Assembly (NCBI GenBank): GCA_030645475.1 | Contig: JAUSMA010000069.1 | Coordinates: forward strand, 434,001 to 498,000 | Reading direction: 5' to 3' | Source: Nitrospirota bacterium | Lineage (GTDB): Bacteria; Nitrospirota; Nitrospiria; Nitrospirales; Nitrospiraceae | DNA: 64,000 nucleotides | Shown here: piece by piece, positions 1 through 6,071 of the stretch | How positions within the stretch are numbered: position 1 is the first letter of the stretch | Layout of the letters: each line of letters opens with the position of its first letter | The notes under the pieces: generated by a model | Database searches by the model: none | What the model was told of the DNA's origin: nothing | The model's input: the letters and a program-made list of their open reading frames with translations, nothing else | Program-made: the position numbers and the translations under genes

Positions 1-1272
1 TCGCTCGACCGGTTCGGCGCCGTCGATCCTTCGGAGGGGGGCAAGACGCTTCGCAGCACCGCCAAGTTGAACTACCATTACGACACGACGTCGAACGGGC
101 AGTTCTTCGCCAATGCCTATGGCCAATACTATCGACTGGATCTCTTCACGAATTTCACGTTCTTCGCCAACGATCCCGTCAACGGGGACGGCATTCAACA
201 ATCCGATCGGCGGGTGATGTACGGCGGCGACATCGGATACAAACAGCGCGGTGACGTATGGGGCCTGCCGAGCATTGGGACCATTGGATTTCAAACCAGG
301 GTCGATAACATCCACGCAAGACTCGGGACTCAGACGGCAAGAACCCCGACCGGAGCGACCACTGACAGCGATATCCTGGAGGCGTCCTATGCCCCGTTCG
401 TGAAAGCAGAGGTCCAGCCGACGTCGTGGGTGAGGCTGGCGGGCGGACTCCGCGCTGAAACGTTTACCTTCGATGTGAGGAATCGCTGCGCGATCTGTGC
501 AGAACAGCCTGCCGGCAGGACGAGTTCCGGCATCGTCCTCCCGAAAGTGAACCTCATCCTGGGCCCCTGGGCCAGCACGGAATTCTTTGCCAACTATGGC
601 GAGGGTTATCACAGCAACGATGCACGATCGGCAGTCGCACCGGGGTCTTCACCCCTTGCGAGAGCCAAGAGCTACGAAGTCGGTGTCCGGTCGAAACCCT
701 GGGGAGCTGGGGGCGTCGAATTGACCGCAACCATCTGGCGATTAGATCTCAAGTCTGAATTGGTGTTTGTCGGAGACGAAGGGACGACAGATATTCGCGG
801 CGCGAGCAGACGCGAAGGCGTGGAATTCGCCGCGCGGGGGCAAGTCTGGGGTCCGCTGTATTTCAACGGCAGCGTGACCTATACGAAGGCGGAGTTTCGC
901 AACGGGGATGCCATTCCATTGGCACCGGAGGTCACGGCCTATGGAGCTCTGTTGCTGCGTTGGCCCGAAGGCCTGACCTCGCAATTGCAAGCGACCTATC
1001 TCGGCGTGCGGCCGCTCACAGAGGACCGGAGCATCAAGGCTCCTTCCTGGATTGACTTCGACCTCTCGGAGCGTTATCAACTGCCGATCAAGATGTCCCA
1101 TGGCCGCATGGAGGCATTTTTCTTTATTCAGAACCTCTTCAATACCAAGTGGGAGCAGGCCACCTTCGCCTTTGCTTCTCAGCTGCGGAACGAATCGGCA
1201 CCGGTTAATGGGATTCACTTTGTGCCGGGGAATCCGCGGACAGTTATGGGCGGCGTGGCCTGGTACTTCTAG
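1..1272 (+). CDS. TonB-dependent outer-membrane receptor, C-terminal part
   Basis: The reading frame is open from the first base, so the gene begins outside the window; about 423 C-terminal residues are present. The sequence has the alternating polar/aromatic pattern of outer-membrane beta strands, repeated pieces such as FFANYGEGYHSNDARS and SYEVGVRSKPW that are typical of TonB-dependent receptors, and ends in VAWYF with a terminal Phe, the usual signal for outer-membrane beta-barrel insertion. The plug domain and TonB box are missing because of the window edge, so the ligand (iron chelate, cobalamin or other) cannot be read. A family A repeat begins 4 nt after the stop. The family call is secure, the substrate is unknown. 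Confidence 0.88.
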   Translation, partial: SLDRFGAVDPSEGGKTLRSTAKLNYHYDTTSNGQFFANAYGQYYRLDLFTNFTFFANDPVNGDGIQQSDRRVMYGGDIGYKQRGDVWGLPSIGTIGFQTRVDNIHARLGTQTARTPTGATTDSDILEASYAPFVKAEVQPTSWVRLAGGLRAETFTFDVRNRCAICAEQPAGRTSSGIVLPKVNLILGPWASTEFFANYGEGYHSNDARSAVAPGSSPLARAKSYEVGVRSKPWGAGGVELTATIWRLDLKSELVFVGDEGTTDIRGASRREGVEFAARGQVWGPLYFNGSVTYTKAEFRNGDAIPLAPEVTAYGALLLRWPEGLTSQLQATYLGVRPLTEDRSIKAPSWIDFDLSERYQLPIKMSHGRMEAFFFIQNLFNTKWEQATFAFASQLRNESAPVNGIHFVPGNPRTVMGGVAWYF

Positions 1273-1276
1273 TCGA

Positions 1277-1398
1277 CCGCTGAAAACGACTTCCAACTGC
1301 GTTCTCGTCTCGAACGCATCCTCAACGTACCCAATAGGGTACGCCTCCGGTGCATTCTTCGCCTGCGGCCTTGTTGGAAGCTCGTTTTGAGCGGCTGC
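1277..1398 (+). repeat. Family A repeat, copy A1
   Basis: Begins 4 nt after the receptor stop codon in the same orientation. It shows the family marks: CTGAAAACGACTTCCAACTG at the left, a central hairpin GTACCC/GGGTAC, CTGCGGCCTTGTTGG, and a right end ending GTTTTGAGCGGC that is roughly complementary to the left end. Confidence 0.8.
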
Positions 1399-1403
1399 TC
1401 TTT

Positions 1404-1522
1404 CGACTGAAATAATCTCCAACTGCGTTCTCGACTTGAACCCATCCTCAATGTACCCTGAGGGCAGATTGAGGATATTGGCGTCGCCTGCGGCCTCGCT
1501 GGATAACCATTTTGAGCAGCCT
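1404..1522 (+). repeat. Family A repeat, copy A2 (tandem, degenerate)
   Basis: A second copy directly behind A1 in the same direction. The central hairpin has decayed (GTACCC against GGGCAG) but the GTTCTCGACTTGAA, CTGCGGCCTCGCTGGAT and TTTTGAGCAGCCT segments are kept. Its right edge ends just before the start region of the DNA glycosylase gene, so it may also contribute to that gene's leader. Confidence 0.7.
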
Positions 1523-1535
1523 ATAGTTGGCTCAT

Positions 1536-2156
1536 ATGAAGACAAAGAGCAGAATTCTTCCACGTTTTTATTTCAACCGCCCGACGGTTACGGTTGCGCG
1601 CTCGCTCATCGGCAAGTATCTCGTGCGGGTGATCGAGGGACGTATCCTTGCCGGGAAGATCGTCGAAGTGGAGGCCTATGTGGGGCCGGAGGACAAGGCC
1701 TGCCATGCGTCGAAAGGGAGAACGCAGCGAACGGATGTCCTGTTTGGTCCGGCAGGGGTCGCGTATGTGTACCTTATTTACGGAATGTACCATTGTCTGA
1801 ATGTGGTAACGGAACGGGAGGAGTTTCCCTCAGCGGTCTTGATCAGGGCGATTGAGATCGACGGAGAATTGATCGATGGGCCAGGGCGGCTCTGCCGTGC
1901 GCTAGAGATCGATCGCGGCCTCAACCGCGCAGACCTTACGGAAGGCGAATCACTCTGGTTCGAGGATCGCGGGGTAGTGCTGAAACGAGGGGAGTTGGGG
2001 GCTTACACACGCATCGGTGTCGACTATGCGGGAGCATGGGCCAAGAAATTGTGGCGATTCAGGTTGCGCTCGGTCACAGCCTTCGAGAGGGCAGGCCGCA
2101 TAAAAAAACAGGGGGGCGCCGGATTCATCCAACGCCCTCCTGTTGTATCTGATTGA
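1536..2156 (+). CDS. mpg: DNA-3-methyladenine glycosylase (AAG/MPG family)
   Basis: Monofunctional DNA glycosylase that removes alkylated purines (3-methyladenine, hypoxanthine) to start base excision repair. The active-site segment EVEAYVGPEDKACHAS matches the family: the Glu of the VEAY motif is the general base, with the following Tyr and the later His lining the base pocket. The PAGVAYVYLIYGMYHCLN and VLIRAIE segments are also typical. At 206 residues it is the usual bacterial length. I chose ATG 1536; an in-frame TTG at 1527 adds three residues. No clear Shine-Dalgarno precedes either, and a TATAGT hexamer at 1522-1527 could serve a leaderless transcript. It converges on the next gene with a 9-nt gap. 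Confidence 0.9.
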   Translation: MKTKSRILPRFYFNRPTVTVARSLIGKYLVRVIEGRILAGKIVEVEAYVGPEDKACHASKGRTQRTDVLFGPAGVAYVYLIYGMYHCLNVVTEREEFPSAVLIRAIEIDGELIDGPGRLCRALEIDRGLNRADLTEGESLWFEDRGVVLKRGELGAYTRIGVDYAGAWAKKLWRFRLRSVTAFERAGRIKKQGGAGFIQRPPVVSD

Positions 2157-2165
2157 ACCGTTCGA

Positions 2166-2531
2166 CTATTCGATCTTACGATCGGCCCCAATCTTGGTGG
2201 CAGATGTCACCGGGGGAGCGATCTTGATCTGAGGACCCTGGACGTTCGGGAGGCGGCCTGCGCCCTGACCTTCGGTGATCCGGGCATTGTCGGACTTGTT
2301 CAGGTGCTGCTCGCTGTGCTTGATGGAGTTCGTGGACTTCAACAGGGTGGATTCGCCACGTGCATCAGACTGGCCTGGATCGTTCGCGGTTGGCTGGCCC
2401 GTCACGGGGCTTCCGCTGTTCTTCATCGGATAGCCTTCGTGCTTGGGGAGGAGCGAAGGATTCGCCGAGGCCATCGATAGCGCAAACAGGACGCCGGAGA
2501 CGGTCGCAACAGTACCGATTACGATCTTCAT
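2166..2531 (-). CDS. Small secreted protein of unknown function
   Basis: A 121-residue protein with a clear N-terminal signal peptide (MKIVIGTVATVSGVLFALSM, then an ASA-N cleavage site) and a hydrophilic remainder rich in Ser, Gly, Asn and Pro. AAAGGAG lies 8 nt before the ATG, which fixes the start. No catalytic motif or known domain is visible, and there is no Cys, so it is not a lipoprotein. It probably acts in the periplasm or is exported; function unknown. Confidence 0.7.
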   Translation of the reverse strand: MKIVIGTVATVSGVLFALSMASANPSLLPKHEGYPMKNSGSPVTGQPTANDPGQSDARGESTLLKSTNSIKHSEQHLNKSDNARITEGQGAGRLPNVQGPQIKIAPPVTSATKIGADRKIE

Positions 2532-2639
2532 GAGCCTACTCCTTTGAATGATGGTGGCCGGAGAAAATACGTTTTAGAATACAGGTTCAAATCAAGTGGC
2601 GGGGATCATAGCTAGGGGGGGGTGGGTCTGTCAAGGGAA

Positions 2640-3060
2640 GAATGGGAGGGTAGCCTGTTGGCCTCCTTTGCTCGCGCAACGCGCGGCCTCAGAAGGCCCT
2701 CGTTGGACGCGCGCAGTGGGAGGCCAAGCAGGCCACCCTCCTGTGAGAGGCGGTGTGTGGGAGGAGCATAGTTAAAGCTGTGCTCCTCCGATGCGCGCAG
2801 TGAAGGACCATCTGACTGCGCCCCCTAGGGTAAGGTGGGGGAAAAGAAGGACGGCTGGGAAGGGCAGCCTAGTCGTCCTCCTGCTCGCGGAACGCGCACG
2901 ATAGGAATGTGCTCGTTCGACGCGCGCAATCGAGGATCGACCAGGCTACCCTTCAAAATGTAAGGGGGAGTTGAGGAGCTGCTCGCAGTAAAGGGCAACC
3001 TCGGCCATTCCCCTAAAGAAAGGCATAGGGGGGATCTCCCCGGTTGTGACAGAGACGCCA
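2640..3060. repeat. Cluster of family B palindromic repeats
   Basis: This 0.55-kb gap (2532-3084) holds no convincing gene. It carries at least three family B copies: about 2640-2750 (arms TTGGCCTCC and GGAGGCCAA around GCTCGCGCAACGCGCGGCC and TTGGACGCGCGCAG), a partial near 2754-2830, and about 2850-2975 (CTGCTCGCGGAACGCGCAC ... CGTTCGACGCGCGCAA). Further family-like sequence (CAGTAAAGGGCAACCTCGGC) continues to about 3030. Confidence 0.7.
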
Positions 3061-3084
3061 TGACGACGAAGATGTATATTCATG

Positions 3085-3160
3085 TCTTCAACTGCCGCTC
3101 CGGTGGCGTTCGCAGTCCGCTGGGTGGACTTTGAACCCCCTTACGGAGGTGCTGTTATGC
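3085..3160 (+). repeat. attC site 1
   Basis: Left part TTCAAC-TGCCGCTCCGG (3087 on) pairs with right part TTACGGAGGTGCTGTTATGC, ending in the R' core GTTATGC (3154-3160). Between them is an inner stem AGTCC...GGACT. This is the R''-L''-stem-L'-R' layout of attC recombination sites. Confidence 0.72.
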
Positions 3161-3205
3161 GGATCCTCCTAAACATTGTTATGTTCATCAGGAGCACAGA
3201 ATCAA

Positions 3206-3646
3206 GTGAACTCGTTCGCTGACAAAAAGCAAAACCCAACCACCGAGGAATATTTGGAGGTTGGTCTGAATGAAGTTTTGGATAGGCTAAATAAAAATCC
3301 AAATGGTTCGCAAAGCGAGGAGGCATTCATTAGTGCAGTAATTACTGTGCGCAATGCAATGGTTACCGAAAGGCTGACCAAGTGGCTTGTTTGTTTAACT
3401 GCCGTAGTCGCAATAGCTACCGTGCTGTTAGTAGCCGTTCCTTTTATTGCCCCATCGCTTGAAGCTCAGAAACTGGAGTCAAAGATTGCCGATACTCAAG
3501 CGGCATACAACGGCTTGCAAGTCGAGAGCACAGCATTAAAGCGTGAAGTGCTAGAGCTGAAGCAGGCCTTGTCGGTATTAAATGGCCAAGTTCAAAACAT
3601 AGCTCTGTGCTCAAGCTGGCCTGCGCAAAAGCGCGCAGCCCCTTAG
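3206..3646 (+). CDS. Cassette protein with one membrane span and coiled coil, unknown
   Basis: A 146-residue protein. Residues about 55-80 form one hydrophobic transmembrane segment (LVCLTAVVAIATVLLVAVPF); the following 50 residues have the heptad pattern of a coiled coil (LESKIADTQAAYNGLQVEST). I took GTG 3206, which has AGGAG 11 nt upstream; an in-frame TTG at 3176 adds ten residues but has no ribosome binding site. The stop codon lies in the left half of the next attC-like site, as is usual for cassette genes. Codon use is AT-richer than the neighbours. Function unknown. Confidence 0.65.
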   Translation: MNSFADKKQNPTTEEYLEVGLNEVLDRLNKNPNGSQSEEAFISAVITVRNAMVTERLTKWLVCLTAVVAIATVLLVAVPFIAPSLEAQKLESKIADTQAAYNGLQVESTALKREVLELKQALSVLNGQVQNIALCSSWPAQKRAAP

Positions 3647-3659
3647 CTCCACGTTAGCC
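3600..3659 (+). repeat. attC site 2 (left half weak)
   Basis: The right half CAGCCCCTTAGCTCCACGTTAGCC closely resembles the right end of Vibrio-type attC sites and ends in GTTAGCC (3653-3659). A central hairpin CTGCGC/GCGCAG is present. The left half (GTGCTCAAG) matches L'' only partly. Confidence 0.55.
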
Positions 3660-3663
3660 TCCT

Positions 3664-4503
3664 ATGCAGCACTCGAGCGAATTCACCATTGAACTACTGC
3701 AAGCCATCAGCGATTGGCAACGCGGTGGAGATGTAACGCAAAAGAAAAGGCGTGGTCTTGCGCTCAAGTCCGCTACGCGCGAACTTCCGGCGTCGTTCAA
3801 GTCGGCAGGGCGTTGCTTTCGGCAAATCGCCTTAGACGATAGCGCCGTCTGGAGAGTTGGTACACAGCTGCAACTCTCAGAGACCATCTCGGCATGGACT
3901 GACCGCATTGAAATTGCAAAGGATATAAAGGGAGGCGTGCCCCCGGTCGGGTATCAGGGCGTGATATTTGTCTTCGATCCAGCGCCATGCCAAGTAATTG
4001 TGAACTTGGCTGCGCTGTACAGAGATGAAGGGTTTCGCTCATACATGAACAAGAACGAATCAAGCATCTCTGGTTATTGGGATGGCGCAGGGGGATATGG
4101 CGACAGTCAAAGCGAGGTGGTAATCGAGGCCGAGTTTTTGCCGCTCGACTCAGTCCACGCTTGGGGCGGCTATGCGGGTCCAGAACTTCAGCTGGCGCAT
4201 ATGTATTACGGACACACACCCTCCGAGATAGAGCTGCAAAATTTTCGCGAGCTAATGACTAAAGCTGGCCACAGCTGCGGGCCGTACTGGCTCTCGACAC
4301 CCGAGGCTGTGAGCCGTGTTGCGGAGAAATTGAAGTATCACGGCGAAAGGCTATCTAATGGCGGGGGGGGAACAAAGGGGGACATTCTGAATTTTCTCAG
4401 GCGACCGCGCGAGGTTTTAGAAATAACGCAGAATGTCCCTCTAAATCTTCGCCGGTTAGTGCTGTCCCGACGACCGGTACTAGAAAGTAAGTTCGCGGAA
4501 TGA
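3664..4503 (+). CDS. Cassette protein of unknown function
   Basis: A 279-residue soluble protein beginning 4 nt after the attC2 core GTTAGCC, the usual position for a cassette gene. No signal peptide, membrane segment or known catalytic motif is visible. The middle part has an aromatic, glycine-rich stretch (SGYWDGAGGYGDSQSE, then HAWGGYAGPELQLAHMYYGH). The codon and base composition differ from chromosomal neighbours, which supports transfer. I do not recognise a family. Confidence 0.65.
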   Translation: MQHSSEFTIELLQAISDWQRGGDVTQKKRRGLALKSATRELPASFKSAGRCFRQIALDDSAVWRVGTQLQLSETISAWTDRIEIAKDIKGGVPPVGYQGVIFVFDPAPCQVIVNLAALYRDEGFRSYMNKNESSISGYWDGAGGYGDSQSEVVIEAEFLPLDSVHAWGGYAGPELQLAHMYYGHTPSEIELQNFRELMTKAGHSCGPYWLSTPEAVSRVAEKLKYHGERLSNGGGGTKGDILNFLRRPREVLEITQNVPLNLRRLVLSRRPVLESKFAE

Positions 4504-4553
4504 CTACTATTGGGCCAATGACCAGACAGCACTGAATTGGGGGAGAGTCGGCT

Positions 4554-4868
4554 ATGAGTGTCCTCGTGCGCTTTATCTACGAAGTAAGGCCTGGCCGATT
4601 CAACGACTTCATGGCCAAGCTCCAAAAGGCGGCGAGCCCAGAGTTCACGAGCAATACCATGCCGACGGCGGTCAAGCTCTACCGAAACACGGTTCCCGGC
4701 CCGGATACCAGCCAAATTATCTTGCATATCGAATACAAAGATATGGCTGCCTATGGAGCGCGGACAGATTTCGAGATTAATAACAGCGCGTGGCGAGAGC
4801 TATTCGGCGCAAAACCCGATAGTTCAGAGCGCCTACTGTCCGTAGAGATACTCACGGAACTGGGCTGA
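4554..4868 (+). CDS. Small cassette protein, possible dimeric alpha/beta-barrel fold
   Basis: A 104-residue protein with a good ribosome binding site (GGGGGAGAG) 6 nt before ATG. The pattern of an N-terminal strand (VLVRFIYEVRPGRFNDFMAK), a helix, and a strand QIILHIEYKDMAAYGA resembles small dimeric alpha/beta-barrel (NIPSNAP/antibiotic monooxygenase-like) proteins. This is a shape argument, not a motif match. It may share a cassette with the preceding gene, since no attC is seen in the 50 nt between them. Confidence 0.6.
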   Translation: MSVLVRFIYEVRPGRFNDFMAKLQKAASPEFTSNTMPTAVKLYRNTVPGPDTSQIILHIEYKDMAAYGARTDFEINNSAWRELFGAKPDSSERLLSVEILTELG

Positions 4869-4875
4869 ACCACGT

Positions 4876-4947
4876 GCCCCTAACCAGCCAATGGAGCGGA
4901 CGCTTTCATGCTGCGCATTTCAGCGCCGCTCATGAGCGGCATTGGGA
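4876..4947 (+). repeat. Degenerate attC-like site 3
   Basis: The left end GCCCCTAACCAGCCAATGG and inner arms GAGCGGACGCT/AGCGCCGCTC resemble an attC site, but the right core reads CATTGGG instead of a GTT-containing core. It may be an inactivated site. It precedes the higBA promoter. Confidence 0.4.
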
Positions 4948-4948
4948 C

Positions 4949-4977
4949 TTGTTGCGCAGTGCGCAACATGCTAGGCT
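4949..4977 (+). promoter_or_regulatory. Probable higBA promoter with palindromic operator
   Basis: TTGTTG (4949-4954), a 17-nt spacer and TAGGCT (4972-4977) form a sigma-70-like promoter. A perfect inverted repeat TGTTGCGCA-G-TGCGCAACA (4950-4968) covers the -35 box and spacer, the place expected for HigA autorepression. The predicted start site falls on or next to the higB GTG, suggesting a leaderless transcript. Confidence 0.6.
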
Positions 4978-4983
4978 TAACAC

Positions 4984-5262
4984 GTGATCCAATCATTCCG
5001 GCACAAGGGGCTAAGGAAGTTCTTTGAGTCGGGGAGCGCGGCGGGTATTCAACCGCACCACTCCAATCGCCTGCGCATGCTTTTGGCAGCTCTGGATACG
5101 GCTTTGTCCATTGAGGACATGAGCGTTCCAGGATTCAGACTACATCCCTTGAAGGGATCGGAGCGTGGTCGATGGACTGTGTGGGTAAATGGAAGCTGGC
5201 GTTTAACGTTCAAGTTCAAAGACGGACACGCCTACGTCTTGGATTATGAGGACTATCACTAA
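4984..5262 (+). CDS. higB: HigB-type toxin (RelE/ParE superfamily)
   Basis: A 92-residue plasmid-maintenance killer protein. The family marks are the start MIQSFRHKGLRKFFESG, the IEDMSVPGFRLHPLKG segment, the strand WTVWVNGSWRLTFKF and the end VLDYEDYH. HigB toxins are ribosome-dependent mRNA interferases held in check by HigA. The GTG start at 4984 lies directly behind the predicted promoter. The stop overlaps the antitoxin start (TAATG), so the two are translationally coupled. As cassette cargo it would stabilise the array. Confidence 0.9.
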   Translation: MIQSFRHKGLRKFFESGSAAGIQPHHSNRLRMLLAALDTALSIEDMSVPGFRLHPLKGSERGRWTVWVNGSWRLTFKFKDGHAYVLDYEDYH

Positions 5263-5555
5263 TGGCTATGCACAATCCTCCCCATCCTGGCGAGTTCATT
5301 ACCCAGGTCTATCTGGGGCCCAACAATCTTAGCGGCCGCGAACTGGCCGGGAAGCTCGGTGTGGCTGCTTCAACACTGAATCGTATTCTTACGGGTATTA
5401 GCCGTATCAGTCCTGACATGGCGCTACGCCTTTCCAAGGCTCTTGGCCGTTCTCCGGAGAGTTGGCTTGCCATGCAGTCCAACTACGATCTCTGGCAAGC
5501 CAAGCAGCATGTGAAACTTGGCAAGGTTGGGAAAGTTCGGCTAACAGCGGCCTAA
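5262..5555 (+). CDS. higA: HigA-type antitoxin, XRE family
   Basis: A 97-residue helix-turn-helix antitoxin that neutralises HigB and represses the operon. It has the HigA hallmark HPGEFI near the N-terminus, then an XRE helix-turn-helix (LAGKLGVAASTLNRILTG ... MALRLSKALGRSPESW). Translation may begin at ATG 5262 or at the ATG two codons later. The stop TAA (5553-5555) lies inside the R'' core of the following attC site, which is the canonical cassette arrangement. Confidence 0.9.
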   Translation: MAMHNPPHPGEFITQVYLGPNNLSGRELAGKLGVAASTLNRILTGISRISPDMALRLSKALGRSPESWLAMQSNYDLWQAKQHVKLGKVGKVRLTAA

Positions 5556-5640
5556 CAGGCGCTTCGAGGCGGGCCCGGAGAAACGTCGAAGAGTTTCCTC
5601 TTATGCTCTTGGCCCGTGCCACTCAAGCTTTACGTTAGCT
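5550..5640 (+). repeat. attC site 4 (well formed)
   Basis: GCCTAAC (5550-5556) with GCGCTTCGAGGCGG on the left pairs with CACTCAAGCTTTACGTTAGCT on the right, ending in GTTAGCT (5634-5640). The left arm has an extra C, like the extrahelical base that sets strand choice. An inner stem CGGGCC/GGCCCG and a GAAAC/GTTTC arm fill the variable region. Confidence 0.72.
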
Positions 5641-5854
5641 GGCATCAGCTCGACCCGATCCACATGTTACATGTCCCCGCCTGCGGTCCGTCAGCGATCA
5701 TTCATGCCGAATCCGAGAGAGGTTTTCGCCTTCCGGAGCTACTCAACTAAACGTACATAACCATCAGAGCTGGCAGTTTTGGCCTCGGATATGGAGCGAT
5801 GCTGGCTGGGACTTTGATGGATCAGACGAGTGGTACCACTGGCGAGTATTTCCA
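5641..5854 (+). other. Remnant region behind the cassette array, no clear gene
   Basis: No gene with a convincing start is seen. One plus frame stays open across it and encodes an aromatic-rich stretch (SWQFWPRIWSDAGWDFDGSD, then EWYHWRVFP) at about 5768-5855 that looks like the decayed end of a protein, cut by the following repeat. It could be a truncated cassette gene or chance. Confidence 0.3.
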
Positions 5855-6068
5855 CAGGATGCTCAAAAAGACCGTCCAGCAAGGCCGCAGCGAGTGAAGA
5901 TCCGAGGAGGTACAAACCGCACTTCGTGTGGGCCGTTCGCCCTTAGAATGGATCTTGGCGAACGGAAAACCCCCTTTAGCCCTTCCGATCTCCGAGCATT
6001 TTCATTCGGTACGTTGAGGGTCTGAACGAAGCGAGAACGATGCTGGCGTGATTTTTCAGCGTCCTGCG
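5855..6068 (-). repeat. Family A repeat, copy A3 with internal insertion
   Basis: Both family ends are present (CAGGATGCTCAAAAAGACCG at the left, ATTTTTCAGCGTCCTG at the right) in minus orientation, 3 nt beyond the stop codon of the minus-strand kinase gene. The centre has been replaced or extended by about 90 nt that contain their own inverted repeat GCCGTTCGCC/GGCGAACGG. Confidence 0.7.
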
Positions 6069-6071
6069 AGG

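Larger units (their letters stand above)
3085..5640 (+). mobile_element. Integron gene-cassette array without integrase (CALIN-like)
   Basis: Short unrelated genes, all on the plus strand, are separated by sequences with attC architecture (3085-3160, 3600-3659, 5550-5640, and a weak one at 4876-4947). Base composition is lower in GC than the flanking genes. One cassette is a higBA toxin-antitoxin pair, a classic stabilising cargo of chromosomal arrays. No integron integrase gene is present in the window, so it fits a cluster of attC sites lacking an integrase. The two outer attC sites are well formed; the inner ones are weaker. Confidence 0.7.
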
